Notes: generated from the letters alone by a model not told the origin. A stretch of DNA of 61,021 nucleotides from Paenibacillus phocaeensis (GCF_900021165.1 NZ_FCOQ01000038.1:1653-62673), one strand, 5' to 3'. Counted from the stretch's first letter, positions 26,423 to 35,248 are shown. Program-made: numbers and translations.

Positions 26423-26580
26423 TGTATGCGAAAAATCGAATAGAATTGGGTGATTCTGGCGATATCAACGAATTGTAGATGAAATTTCATACACATTCTC
26501 ACCTTATCAAGGGTTAGTCGCAGAATCTGTATGAAAAACCGAACAGAATGAGGAATTTTAGCCGTCGTCCGCATGTTGTA
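26423..26580. repeat. Degenerate direct repeat with a CGAAYAGAAT core
   Basis: Two diverged copies of about 53 bases start at 26423 and 26528. Each begins TGTATG, is followed by GAAAAAxCGAAYAGAAT and ends near a TTGTA. A partial third copy (TTCGAAAAAACGAACACAAT) follows at 26581. Nothing in them looks coding. Confidence 0.55.
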
Positions 26581-26593
26581 TTCGAAAAAACGA

Positions 26594-26639
26594 ACACAAT
26601 ACCCCAACCTGCACCTTCAGCAGGTTGGGGGTATTGTGT
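26594..26639. repeat. Near-perfect 19-base inverted repeat
   Basis: The left arm ACACAATACCCCAACCTGC (26594-26612) and the right arm starting GCAGGTTGGGG and ending TATTGTGT (26620-26639, one extra G) enclose a seven-base loop. No T-run follows on either side, so it is not a typical terminator. It may be an RNA hairpin, a protein-binding palindrome or the end of a small non-autonomous element. Confidence 0.7.
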
Positions 26640-26775
26640 GTAGTGAAAGGTGCTATGGAGCTTGATAGTAATGTGTGTGCCTGTACGTATGCGGGCGAGT
26701 GATCGTGTATGCATACGTGTGTCCGTGCAGGCCTGCATGTGTGCGGACTTCACCCACTAACTTGCTTTTGTATAT

Positions 26776-26907
26776 GCTTGGTTACTTGGCTGTTCGCTTG
26801 GTGCGTACATGTGTGTTTGGCTACTTGGCTGTTCGCTTGTTGCGTACGTGCGTGCTTGGTTACTTGGCTGTTCGCTTGGTGCGTACATGCGTGCTTGGCG
26901 ACTTGCT
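26776..26907. repeat. 39-bp tandem repeat, three copies plus a partial
   Basis: Units start at 26776, 26815 and 26854, each 39 bases and about 90 percent alike, beginning GYTTGGYTACTTGGCTGTTC and ending GCGTACRTGYGT; a partial fourth starts at 26893. Since 39 is a multiple of three, all six frames can stay open across the array: the minus frame gives a 13-residue repeat (QVAKHACTHQANS). No ribosome-binding site or conserved flanking gene supports translation, so it is called a non-coding minisatellite. Confidence 0.85.
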
Positions 26908-27043
26908 CGATTGTTTGCTTACTAACAACTAACTTGTGTTCCGTGCGTAGTGGCAAACTTGCGTAACTGCACACTTACTTGCTTGCGGGCAAATTTGCGC
27001 TTGTGTGAGCGGGTTGACGTTCTCTCACCCATCGCCGAAGGGC

Positions 27044-27231
27044 AAAATGTTGCATTTTGTACAGCATTTTGCGGCTCGCCAGGCGGATTAGGGCGGAAGT
27101 GTTGTAATTTATGCAACATTTTCGGCTCCTTCCGCCGTTTCGCGGTGAAAATACTGCACTTTTGGCAACATTTCGGCCGCACCGGCCCGATATGCCCCGG
27201 AAATACTGCACTTTCGGCAACATTTCCTCTC
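27044..27231. repeat. Degenerate intergenic repeat with ATGTTGC / GCAACAT cores
   Basis: Four related units, spaced by about 50 bases, each with a core like AAATACTGCACTTTYGGCAACATTT followed by a GC-rich spacer. The last two are nearly identical and the first two are more diverged. Several units contain their own small inverted repeat (TGTTG...CAACA). They lie between the tandem repeat array and the phosphatase gene. Confidence 0.65.
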
Positions 27232-27374
27232 GCCCTCCTCCCACTTATCCGCTGCACGCTCTGACTACCAAGCGTCACCCGCTTTGTTCACCGGCTAAGT
27301 TCACCCGACTCGACCAGCTCATCTAGGCTAGCTCATCCAGACCAACTCGCCTAGGTCAACTCGGCCCCTTAGCC

Positions 27375-27863
27375 TTACCCAAGCGCGTGTTCCCGCTGGA
27401 TCAACTCCAGCAAAGCGCGGCAGCCCTGCTGCACCAGGCCGTAGACCTCCTCGAAGTTCCCCGTGTAATACGGGTCGGGAACCTCCTTGAGCTGCGAGTC
27501 CGGCACCAGATCCAGCAGCTTCACGATCCGAGCATTGGCTTGCCGGGCTAACGCCTTCAAATCGCGTTCATTCTGGTTATCCATCGCGATCACATAATCG
27601 AATTTGTCAAAATCGTCCTGCGCGACCTGTCGCGCCTTCAGCCCCTCGCAGGAAATACCGTACTGGTCCAAAATGCGGCGCGTACCGTGATGCGGCGGAT
27701 TGCCCGTATGCCAATTGCCGGTTCCCGCCGAATCGATCACAAACCGTTCGCCGAATCCCGCTTCGCTCACCAGATGCCGAAAAACAGCTTCCGCCATGGG
27801 CGAACGGCAAATGTTCCCCAGGCATACAAACAAAACTCCCACTTTGCGTTTGTCGTTATCCAT
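27375..27863 (-). CDS. Low-molecular-weight protein-tyrosine phosphatase
   Basis: A 162-residue cytosolic enzyme. The catalytic P-loop CLGNICRS (Cys14 to Arg20, pattern CX5R) is near the N-terminus, and the general acid Asp lies in VPDPYYTGNFEEVY, both diagnostic of the LMW-PTP family. It removes phosphate from tyrosine (and in Bacillus relatives such as YfkJ, also arginine or other substrates). It stands alone on the minus strand next to the repeat region, so its partner kinase is not evident. Confidence 0.93.
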   Translation of the reverse strand: MDNDKRKVGVLFVCLGNICRSPMAEAVFRHLVSEAGFGERFVIDSAGTGNWHTGNPPHHGTRRILDQYGISCEGLKARQVAQDDFDKFDYVIAMDNQNERDLKALARQANARIVKLLDLVPDSQLKEVPDPYYTGNFEEVYGLVQQGCRALLELIQREHALG

Positions 27864-27954
27864 GGTTCTCCCTCTTTCTTCCTATAACCTATCTACACTA
27901 CAACACTCTCTTAGCAGATAGTACTATAGGTTAAGCCGGAGAACAACCGGAGCT

Positions 27955-28830
27955 TCAGGCTTTGCGCACCACCGGAATCCAGATTTCGCTTCGGTAGTTG
28001 GGCAGCGATGTGTCCGGACTTTCGTTCCACAGAAGTTCCGGCCCTTCGGCCAGCTCGTAATGAGCGGATGGGAACCATTCCGAATAAATCCGTCCCCAAA
28101 CGTTCTGCAGCGTTTCCGGGAACGGACCCACCGCGGTGAACACCGCCCACGTCGAAGCCGCCACCTCCAGCGAAGCAAAGCCGTCCGGGCAATCCTTCGT
28201 CGTTGCCACGCCCAGGTAATGATCCAGCTCGCCTTGCTCCTCCATGCGCCCCTCCGAGAAGTTGGCCGACGCGCTGATCATCCCGGCCGGCTCGAGGCCA
28301 GACAACCCCTTCAACTGGGCGATCATCTCCGGGGTTAGGCTTTGCGCCATTTTCGCGATATGCGGATTAACCCCTTGAAATTGGATCGGCACCCGTTTGT
28401 GCAGGCCGACGATCCGAAAAGCTTCCTTGTCCACGATCCGATAATTCATTTCGCTTCCTCCTTGTATGGTGAGTTGGAAGGTCATCCGAGGATAAGCTTT
28501 CAATGGCGCTCCCGGATCTCTGGCTTCCGACGGCGTGATGCCATGGAGGCCTTGGAACGCCCGGGTAAATGCATCGGCGGAACCGTAGCCGTATTTCACC
28601 GCAAGATCGATCACCCGCACCGGCCCCTGCTGCAGCTCAAACGCTGCCAGCGTTAATCTCCGGCGACGAACGTATTCCGTCAGGGGAATTCCGGCCAGGA
28701 ACGAAAACATCCGCTTGAAATGGTACTCCGAACAAACGGCGATCCGGGCAACTTCCCCGTAATTCAGTTCCTCCGTCAAATTCCGCTCGATGTAGTTCAG
28801 CGCCTCGTTCATATTTGTCAGCACATCCAT
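27955..28830 (-). CDS. AraC-type regulator with GyrI-like effector domain
   Basis: About 291 residues. The N-terminal 110 hold the double helix-turn-helix of the AraC family (EVARIAVCSEYHFKRMFSFLAG and DLAVKYGYGSADAFTRAFQ followed by HGITPSEAR). The remaining 160 or so residues (from FRIVGLHKRVPIQF) form a GyrI/BmrR-like small-molecule binding domain. This is the layout of Rob/BmrR-like regulators that sense drugs. The ATG at 28830 follows AGGAGG; a longer frame (to 28896) lacks support. No adjacent efflux gene is present, so the target is unknown. Confidence 0.88.
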   Translation of the reverse strand: MDVLTNMNEALNYIERNLTEELNYGEVARIAVCSEYHFKRMFSFLAGIPLTEYVRRRRLTLAAFELQQGPVRVIDLAVKYGYGSADAFTRAFQGLHGITPSEARDPGAPLKAYPRMTFQLTIQGGSEMNYRIVDKEAFRIVGLHKRVPIQFQGVNPHIAKMAQSLTPEMIAQLKGLSGLEPAGMISASANFSEGRMEEQGELDHYLGVATTKDCPDGFASLEVAASTWAVFTAVGPFPETLQNVWGRIYSEWFPSAHYELAEGPELLWNESPDTSLPNYRSEIWIPVVRKA

Positions 28831-28917
28831 CGTTTGCACCTCCTCTGGTTCCCAGCATACCAAGCTTCCTCCTGCCCCATCCGACATTCCGCGCACCGAT
28901 TTTGCAGGGGACTACGT

Positions 28918-29091
28918 ATGGACCGACCGGCGAAATGGGTTTGGTATCAGTATATCGGATCAGTAGATGGTCACCAAATCAAAAACAAACAGTGGGACGA
29001 CCTAACAGCCCTCCCCCATGCTGTTTATCCTTATGGCCTCCCCGGCTGTCCGTTCCACGACAAGCTGCCGGTTCCTTGCGCCAGATCATAA
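28918..29091 (+). CDS. Possible small protein of 57 residues
   Basis: A short frame starting MDRPAKWVWYQYIGS, with several tryptophans, tyrosines and prolines, and preceded by AGGGG seven bases before the ATG. Its composition is protein-like but there is no recognised family, it lies between two AraC-type genes on the other strand, and no promoter or terminator was seen. The rest of 28831-29271 holds only a GCCCGCT...AGCGGGC inverted repeat near 29190-29225. Confidence 0.25.
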   Translation: MDRPAKWVWYQYIGSVDGHQIKNKQWDDLTALPHAVYPYGLPGCPFHDKLPVPCARS

Positions 29092-29271
29092 ACCAGCGAA
29101 ACCGCCCCTGTTCCGCAGCTATACCGCAAAGTAATGATTCATGCAGGAAAACGCCTTACATCAAGGCTTCGCGCCAACTCGGCGCAAAAAAGCCCGCTCC
29201 CTGCACATCTAAGCGCGGTTAAGCGGGCGGTTCGCGGTTCGGCGGAAATTGGTTGGCGTCAGCGGAGCGGG

Positions 29272-30099
29272 CTACCGCGTACAGGCGCGATAAGCGGTAG
29301 GTGAGATCCCCGCATGGCTCTTGAACTGGCGGGAGAAATGGGCCAGCTGCATGCCCAATCGATCGGCGATACCTGCGATGCTGTCGTCCGTATAGGTCAG
29401 CAGCCGTTTGGCTTCCTCCATCCGTTTGCGCTGCACGTAATGCATCGGGGTGACGCCCATGATTTTTTTGAAATAAGGAATAAAATAGTTCGGATGTAAA
29501 TGGACGATGTCGGCCAACGTCTCGATTTCGAGCGGCTCATGCAGGTGCTCTTGAATATATCTCAACACGCCGCTCAGTTTGTTCCGTTCCGTAAATTGCA
29601 TATAATCCTTCAAATAATCGCGGTAACCTCCCTCCTCCAGGCAGCAGGCGAGCAGGTTCAGCAGACAAGCCTGCATGCGCAGCCCGGCAAAAGGCCCCCC
29701 GGATTGAAACTGGTGGATCATTCCGTCGAAAGTGACGCGGACGTACTCCGGATCGGCGGCATCGCTGATGTACAGCTTGCTCCCGGCGTGGAACAGCGGC
29801 CATTCCCCCACCTGAGCGTCAAAATGGCAGAAATACCGTGTATAGGGGTTGTCCGGATTCGTATAAGTCGTCTGGCTGGTTCCTGCCGGCATAATCATCA
29901 GCTGGCCCGGCCGAGGATAATAAGTCTCCCCGTTGATGATGACCGATCCTTCCCCTTCTGCGATAAAATACAACCGATTGAAGCTCGGAGCCAGCTCCGT
30001 CCGGTTCCAGCCGGGGTAACCGCCCCGCATCTGGGCATGCGTCACCGTCACGGTCAAGCTCTCGGGCAGACGCCCGGCGAGCAGATCCATTTCGTTCAT
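29272..30099 (-). CDS. AraC-family transcriptional regulator of the sugar-oxidoreductase cluster
   Basis: A 275-residue regulator. Residues 1-150 form a cupin-type sugar-sensing domain (LYFIAEGEGSVIINGETYYPRPGQLMIM). The C-terminal 100 residues have two helix-turn-helix motifs (IETLADIVHLHPNYFIPYFKK and IAGIADRLGMQLAHFSRQFK, then AGISPTAYR). It is divergent from the four-gene Gfo/Idh/MocA cluster, with 258 bases between, and is its likely activator. No clear operator can be named. Confidence 0.9.
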   Translation of the reverse strand: MNEMDLLAGRLPESLTVTVTHAQMRGGYPGWNRTELAPSFNRLYFIAEGEGSVIINGETYYPRPGQLMIMPAGTSQTTYTNPDNPYTRYFCHFDAQVGEWPLFHAGSKLYISDAADPEYVRVTFDGMIHQFQSGGPFAGLRMQACLLNLLACCLEEGGYRDYLKDYMQFTERNKLSGVLRYIQEHLHEPLEIETLADIVHLHPNYFIPYFKKIMGVTPMHYVQRKRMEEAKRLLTYTDDSIAGIADRLGMQLAHFSRQFKSHAGISPTAYRACTR

Positions 30100-30357
30100 C
30101 GTTCACCCATTCCCCTTGTTCGATTTGTAAGCCCTTCCACTTCCAAGGTTTCTCATCTCATTGTACCATCCCCATTTATCGAATACACCTTAATTTTGTG
30201 CAAAACCGTCTTAATTCGTGCCATTCTCAACCCTATCGATTCAAGCTAAGCTAAGAGCGACAGGACGACCTAAATCATGAGACGTTAGTTCAAATGAAGG
30301 TCCGTTCCGAAGATGACTTATGGAACAACCTTAAAGGGAAAGGCAGGGAGCGACTTA

Positions 30358-31524
30358 ATGGACAAAATACGTTTCGCTATCATCGGGATCGGCAATATGG
30401 GAACGTCGCATGCGCTGAACCTCAGCGGCGGCGAGATTCAGGGCGCGGAGTTGACCGCGGTATGCGACACCAACCCTATGCGTTTAAAGTGGGCAAAGGA
30501 GCATTTGCCGGAAACGGTGCTGGCTTTTGACACTCCGGAAGCGTTGTTTGCATCGAAAGCAGCGGACGCCGTACTGATCGCCACGCCGCATTATGATCAT
30601 CCGACGCTGGCGGTGCAGGCTTTTGAGAGCGGTTACCATGTACTCGTGGAGAAGCCGGCGGGCGTGTTCACCAAGGCGGTTCGCGAGATGAACGAAGCGG
30701 CCGCGAAGTCCGGCAAACAGTTCGGCATCATGTACAATCAGCGGACGAATCCGCTGTACGCCAAGCTGCGCGACCTCGTGTTGTCCGGAGAGCTGGGGAC
30801 GATCCGCCGGACGAACTGGATCATCACGAACTGGTATCGCTCGCAGAGCTACTACGACTCCGGCGGTTGGCGCGCCACCTGGGCCGGGGAAGGCGGGGGC
30901 GTGCTGCTGAACCAGGACCCCCACCAGCTCGACCTGTGGCAGTGGACGACCGGGATGATGCCGAAGCGGGTTCGCGCGTTCTGCCACTTCGGCAAATACC
31001 GCAACATTGAGGTGGAAGACGATGTGACCGCCTACGTGGAATACGAAAACGGCGCCACCGGGCTGTTCGTCACCACGACCGGCGAAACGCCGGGCACGAA
31101 CCGTTTTGAGCTGTCCGGCGACAACGGCAAAATCGTCGTAGAGGACGGCAAGCTGACGTTCTGGCGGCTGCGCGTGCCCGAGCCGAAGTTCAACGCCGAA
31201 TATACCGGCGGCTTCGGCCAGCCGGAATGCTGGAAATGCGACATCCCGGTGAGCAGCGGCGACGGGCCGCAGCATAAGGGGATTTTGCAGAACTTCACGA
31301 ACGCGCTGCTGCGCGGCGAGAAGCTGCTGGCTCCGGGCGAGGAAGGCATCCACGGCTTGACGATCTCCAACGCCATGCACCTGTCCGCCTGGATCGACGA
31401 CTGGGTGGACCTGCCGCTGGACGAGGAATTGTTCTACGCCAAGCTGCAGGAGAAGATCCGCACCTCCTCGTTCCGCAAGGACGGCGACGGCGGCAAAGTG
31501 CTGGATGTGTCAGGCACGCATTAA
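30358..31524 (+). CDS. Gfo/Idh/MocA-family oxidoreductase 1
   Basis: A 388-residue NAD(P)-dependent sugar oxidoreductase. The N-terminal Rossmann fold has GIGNMG near residue 10, and the EKP motif is in LVEKPAG. The C-terminal alpha/beta domain has the substrate-site stretch GGGVLLNQDPHQLD with the catalytic-type histidine. The family oxidises sugars, inositols or amino sugars. The ATG at 30358 is chosen (AGGGAG upstream) over an earlier frame start. It is the first gene of a cluster transcribed away from the AraC regulator, separated from the rest by a 348-base repeat-bearing gap. Confidence 0.9.
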   Translation: MDKIRFAIIGIGNMGTSHALNLSGGEIQGAELTAVCDTNPMRLKWAKEHLPETVLAFDTPEALFASKAADAVLIATPHYDHPTLAVQAFESGYHVLVEKPAGVFTKAVREMNEAAAKSGKQFGIMYNQRTNPLYAKLRDLVLSGELGTIRRTNWIITNWYRSQSYYDSGGWRATWAGEGGGVLLNQDPHQLDLWQWTTGMMPKRVRAFCHFGKYRNIEVEDDVTAYVEYENGATGLFVTTTGETPGTNRFELSGDNGKIVVEDGKLTFWRLRVPEPKFNAEYTGGFGQPECWKCDIPVSSGDGPQHKGILQNFTNALLRGEKLLAPGEEGIHGLTISNAMHLSAWIDDWVDLPLDEELFYAKLQEKIRTSSFRKDGDGGKVLDVSGTH

Positions 31525-31693
31525 GCGGCGTGGGACCGGGATGGGACGATCCTGGCAAGCACGGAGCTGAGCATGACCCGGGCGGGGCTCTCGTGCACGC
31601 ACTACGCGGCGGAAGTCCCGCCACAATGGCTACTTCCGGGCAAATAGCGGACTTTTTTTCCTCTATTTGCTCCAAAACCGCCCTTTGCGCCGG

Positions 31694-31842
31694 AATAAGG
31701 GCATAATTGGGCCTTATGTTCCTGAAATTCGCAAGTTTCGCCCGTTTCGCATGAGTCTCCATCAAAATAAGGACAAAAAAGTCCCTTATTTCCTCATAAC
31801 CGTTTAGAACATGCAAAATAAGGCCATTTTTTACCCTTATTT
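31694..31842. repeat. Three short hairpins with AATAAGG / CCTTATT arms
   Basis: Inverted repeats sharing the same arms occur at 31694-31717, 31766-31790 and 31817-31842, in the gap between the first oxidoreductase and the isomerase gene. The spacing is about 70 then 50 bases. The middle one (AATAAGGAC, six A, GTCCCTTATT) is the best paired. They could form processing or attenuation hairpins, or be a degenerate repeat family. The rest of 31525-31872 shows nothing else. Confidence 0.6.
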
Positions 31843-31872
31843 AACTTTTGCTTCAAGGAGGAGCGATAGCCC

Positions 31873-32721
31873 ATGAAATTGTCCGTATTCACCGTATCCA
31901 CTCCGGATTTGACGCCGGAGGAGCTGGTACAAGCTGCGCGGGAAGCCGGGCTCCACGGCGTGGAGTGGCGATACAAGGAGGTTCCCGCCGAGGCAATCAG
32001 CGAGAAGCCGTCGTATTGGCGCAACAATTTATGCTCGATCGATCCGGCTTCCACGGAGGAGCAACTGCTCCGCTTCAAACGCATCACCGAAGCCGAGGGG
32101 CTTGAGGTCGCCAGCATCACGCCATACCTGAACTCGCTGGACCTCGAGGAGACGGAGCGGGTGTTCTCCGTCGCCCGTCTGCTGGGCGCGAAGATGATCC
32201 GCGTCGGCGCGGCCGGATATGACGGATCGACGCCTTATCCCGAACTGTACGACAACACGGTGCGTTATCTGAAAGAAGCGGAACGCCTAGCCAAGCAATA
32301 CGGCGTCAAAGGGGTCGTAGAAACGCATCATCTGACGATCGCACCCAGCGCCGGCCTCGCCCATCGGCTGGTCAGCCACTGCGATCCCGATCAGATCGGC
32401 GTCCTGTACGATCCAGGCAACATGGTGCATGAAGGGTATGAGCAGTTCAAAATGGGCTTCCAACTGCTCGGCCCCTACCTCGCTCATGTTCACGTCAAAA
32501 ACGCCGCCTGGTCGCAAACCGCAGCGCGCGAAGACGGCGCCGCAGCCTGGCGCTGCGAGTGGTCGCCCCTGGCGGACGGCGTCATCGACTACAGCCGGCT
32601 GCTCCAGGACCTGAAGTCCGTCGGCTACGACGGCTATCTTGGGATCGAGGATTTCAGCGGCCATTACGGTTCGAAAGAGATGCTTCGCAAGTTTGCCGAG
32701 TTTATCAAAGAAAGGATGTAG
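31873..32721 (+). CDS. Sugar phosphate isomerase/epimerase (AP-endonuclease-2 TIM barrel)
   Basis: A 282-residue TIM barrel of the xylose-isomerase-like family. Metal-site residues can be seen at strand ends: Glu in GVVETHH, Asp in VLYDPGN, His in LAHVHVK, and Glu in YLGIEDF near the end. Such proteins isomerise or epimerise sugars or inositol derivatives and commonly pair with Gfo/Idh/MocA oxidoreductases. AAGGAGGAG precedes the ATG. It is followed after five bases by the second oxidoreductase gene. Confidence 0.88.
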   Translation: MKLSVFTVSTPDLTPEELVQAAREAGLHGVEWRYKEVPAEAISEKPSYWRNNLCSIDPASTEEQLLRFKRITEAEGLEVASITPYLNSLDLEETERVFSVARLLGAKMIRVGAAGYDGSTPYPELYDNTVRYLKEAERLAKQYGVKGVVETHHLTIAPSAGLAHRLVSHCDPDQIGVLYDPGNMVHEGYEQFKMGFQLLGPYLAHVHVKNAAWSQTAAREDGAAAWRCEWSPLADGVIDYSRLLQDLKSVGYDGYLGIEDFSGHYGSKEMLRKFAEFIKERM

Positions 32722-32726
32722 GCACG

Positions 32727-33836
32727 ATGACGATGGATCGACAAGAGCCCGCTTTTCAAGCCAAAGACGGGATGAACTATGCGCCGAAGGGACGACCGAA
32801 TGCGGTCGTGAAACCTGGCGAGTTTTCATTTGCTGCCGTAGCCCTCGACCACGGGCATATTTACGGCATGACCGGCGGTCTGATCGAAGCCGGAGCCACC
32901 TTAAAGTGGGTTTACGATCCCGACCCGGCCAAAGTGCAGGCCTTCGTGAAACAGTACCCCCAGGCCGCCCAGGCAGACAGCCTTGAGCAAGTGCTCGCCG
33001 ACCCCGAGGTACGGCTCGTCGCTGCGGCGGCGGTGCCGTCGGAGCGCGGCCCGTTGGGGCTTAAGGTGATGGATGCCGGGAAGGATTATTTTACCGACAA
33101 GACGCCGTTCACCCGCCTCGAGCAACTGGAAGCGGCACGCCGGAAAGTGCGCGAAACCGGACGCAAATACATGGTGTATTACAGCGAACGCCTGCATGTG
33201 GAATCCGCCGTGTATGCCGGCCAGCTCGTTCAGCAAGGAGCGATCGGGCGCGTGCTGCAGGTGACCGGGTTTGGTCCGCATCGGCTGAGTGCGGGTTCGC
33301 GGCCGGAGTGGTTTTTTCAGAGGGAGAAATACGGCGGAATCCTCTGCGACATCGGCAGCCATCAAATCGAGCAGTTCCTGTATTATACCGGGTGCCGGGA
33401 TGCCGAGGTCCTGCACAGCAAGGTAGCCAACTATCATCACCCGGAATACCCCGAACTGGAGGATTACGGCGACGCCACGCTGGTCGGGGATAACGGGGCA
33501 ACCCAATATTTCCGCGTCGACTGGTTTACGCCGGACGGCCTCAGCACCTGGGGGGACGGGCGGACGTTCATTTTGGGGACCGAAGGGTACATTGAACTGC
33601 GCAAATACGTCGACCTGGCTCGCGGCACGGACGGCGACCATGTTTACCTGGTGAATCAGGACGGCGAGCAGCATTTTGCCGTGCGCGGTCAGGTTGGCTA
33701 TCCGTTCTTTGGCGAGCTGATCCTGGATTGCCTGAACCGTACGGAAAACGCCATGACGCAAGAGCACGCCTTCAAAGCGGCGGAGCTTTGCCTCAAAGCC
33801 CAACAGCAGGCGCTGCGCATCACCACATCTTACTAA
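32727..33836 (+). CDS. Gfo/Idh/MocA-family oxidoreductase 2 (divergent)
   Basis: A 369-residue protein of the same family but atypical. Instead of a clear GxGxxG loop the Rossmann start reads AVALDHGHIYGM, and the usual EKP motif is replaced by TDKTPF. The C-terminal domain keeps the family pattern (GGILCDIGSHQIEQFLYYTG). It starts with an extra 30-residue tail. The loss of the canonical nucleotide-binding loop suggests altered cofactor use or a non-catalytic role. It belongs to the operon with the isomerase and a third oxidoreductase. Confidence 0.85.
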   Translation: MTMDRQEPAFQAKDGMNYAPKGRPNAVVKPGEFSFAAVALDHGHIYGMTGGLIEAGATLKWVYDPDPAKVQAFVKQYPQAAQADSLEQVLADPEVRLVAAAAVPSERGPLGLKVMDAGKDYFTDKTPFTRLEQLEAARRKVRETGRKYMVYYSERLHVESAVYAGQLVQQGAIGRVLQVTGFGPHRLSAGSRPEWFFQREKYGGILCDIGSHQIEQFLYYTGCRDAEVLHSKVANYHHPEYPELEDYGDATLVGDNGATQYFRVDWFTPDGLSTWGDGRTFILGTEGYIELRKYVDLARGTDGDHVYLVNQDGEQHFAVRGQVGYPFFGELILDCLNRTENAMTQEHAFKAAELCLKAQQQALRITTSY

Positions 33837-33855
33837 GACGGGAAGGGGCTATACG

Positions 33856-34881
33856 ATGCAACAACCGATCGGCGTGGCTATTGTCGGCTGTGGAGCGATA
33901 TTTCCCCTGCATGCCGGGGCCGTGCAGGAGCTGGACGGCGTCAAGCTGAAGGTCGTCGTTGACCGCGATCCGTCCAAGGCGGAGCAGGCAGCGGCGGAGT
34001 ATTCCTGCGAAGCGGCGAACGATTACCTGACCTTATTGGAACGCGACGATATTCAGATCGTCCACCTATGTACGCCCCATCATCTGCATGCAGAGATGGC
34101 GGCGCGTTTGCTCCGGGCCGGTAAACATGTGCTGACGGAAAAGCCGCTCGCGCATCACCCGAAAGCAGCGGAAGATTTGCTGGAAGAAGCGCGGCGCAGC
34201 GAGGCACAGCTGGGTGTGGTTTTTCAGAACCGATATAACGCCTCATCCCGAAAAATCCGCGAGTTCCTCGATACGCAAACGCTGGGCCGGCTGCGCTGCC
34301 TCAAAGGCATCGTCACCTGGCACCGGGACGAAGCTTATTACACCGACAGCCCTTGGCGGGGCCGCTGGGCAACCGAAGGCGGGGGCGTGCTGATTAATCA
34401 GGCGATCCATACGCTCGATCTGCTCCAATGGTTCGGCGGCGAAGTCGTCTCCATACAGGGGAGCGTGACCGCCGACGCGCTGGGCGACGTGATCGAGGTG
34501 GAAGATACGGCGCATGCCAGCCTCCGGTTTGCGGACGGCGTTCGCGGGTTGTTTTACGCCACCAATGCCTACCTGGCCAACACGCCGGTTGAACTGGAAC
34601 TGGTGTTTGAGGGCGGCACGCTGTATCAGCGCGGCGATTACCTTTATTTGAACCGGAACGGCCGCGAGAGCCTGGTCTGCGAGCCGCCGGCCAGCGTTGA
34701 CGAGACGGGCGCAATCATCGGCAAATCTTATTGGGGCGCAAGCCACCGGTTATTGATCGCCGATTTCTATGACCACGTCCGGACAGGAAGGCGTTTTGCG
34801 ATTGACGGTGAAGAAGGCCTTAAAGTGCTGCGGCTCATTGCAGAGTTGTATCATTCCTCCCGAACGCGGGACTCCAGATAA
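33856..34881 (+). CDS. Gfo/Idh/MocA-family oxidoreductase 3
   Basis: A 341-residue oxidoreductase with a Rossmann fold (IVGCGAIFPLH), EKP motif in LTEKPLAHH, and the substrate-domain motif GGGVLINQAIHTLDLLQWF. GGAAGGGG lies before its ATG, 19 bases after the previous stop. Together with the other two and the isomerase it suggests a pathway such as keto-sugar or inositol-type epimerisation through oxidation and reduction. No transporter is in this cluster, and the sugar cannot be named. Confidence 0.9.
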   Translation: MQQPIGVAIVGCGAIFPLHAGAVQELDGVKLKVVVDRDPSKAEQAAAEYSCEAANDYLTLLERDDIQIVHLCTPHHLHAEMAARLLRAGKHVLTEKPLAHHPKAAEDLLEEARRSEAQLGVVFQNRYNASSRKIREFLDTQTLGRLRCLKGIVTWHRDEAYYTDSPWRGRWATEGGGVLINQAIHTLDLLQWFGGEVVSIQGSVTADALGDVIEVEDTAHASLRFADGVRGLFYATNAYLANTPVELELVFEGGTLYQRGDYLYLNRNGRESLVCEPPASVDETGAIIGKSYWGASHRLLIADFYDHVRTGRRFAIDGEEGLKVLRLIAELYHSSRTRDSR

Positions 34882-35053
34882 GCACAGGTGACCGGGAACA
34901 AGAAACTGCGAGTTGGGAACTTACGACATAAACCAACGATAAATGAAATGACGTTGCGAAGAGAATAGAGACTTGGGATTTGAGAGTAGACCGTTTCTTA
35001 CGAGGGGCGGTCTATTTCGCTTCGGGGAACTTGCCGGAGGATGCAGGCCCGGG

Positions 35054-35248
35054 TTACAGCAGTCTTCTCATCCGGGCGAGGATGGAATTCCGTACCGATT
35101 TCAAGCGGATCGGCACGACCTTCGTCTTCTCGGTCCTGGGCTTCTCCTTCTCTCTGCGCCGAATTTGCTCGGCCAATCTGCACCGTTCCAGCTCCTTGCG
35201 AAGATCCCGAATATGCTGTTTGGCAACGTCCAAATCGTTCATATACAT
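35054..35248 (-). CDS. Small basic coiled-coil protein
   Basis: A 64-residue protein starting MYMNDLDVAKQHIRDLRKEL, with a helical, charge-rich centre (ERCRLAEQIRRREKEK) and a very basic C-terminal end. A strong AAAGGAGGTGGGAACGTG precedes the ATG at 35248 (a GTG just upstream is the alternative). No family is recognised. It lies alone between the sugar-oxidoreductase operon and the GH65 operon terminator. High Arg/Lys content suggests nucleic-acid or membrane contact, but this is a guess. Confidence 0.65.
   Translation of the reverse strand: MYMNDLDVAKQHIRDLRKELERCRLAEQIRRREKEKPRTEKTKVVPIRLKSVRNSILARMRRLL

Noticed and set aside
26594..26639. Intrinsic terminator
   Set aside because: The stem is strong but there is no T-run on either strand and no gene ends nearby.
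26776..26907. CRISPR array
   Set aside because: The units are directly adjacent with no spacers, and no cas genes are in the window.
26675..26974. Repeat proteins from the 39-bp array
   Set aside because: Frames are open on both strands simply because the period is a multiple of three; no translation signals.
26922..27278. 118-residue frame across the ATGTTGC repeats
   Set aside because: Its product follows the degenerate DNA repeat unit and has no RBS or known family.
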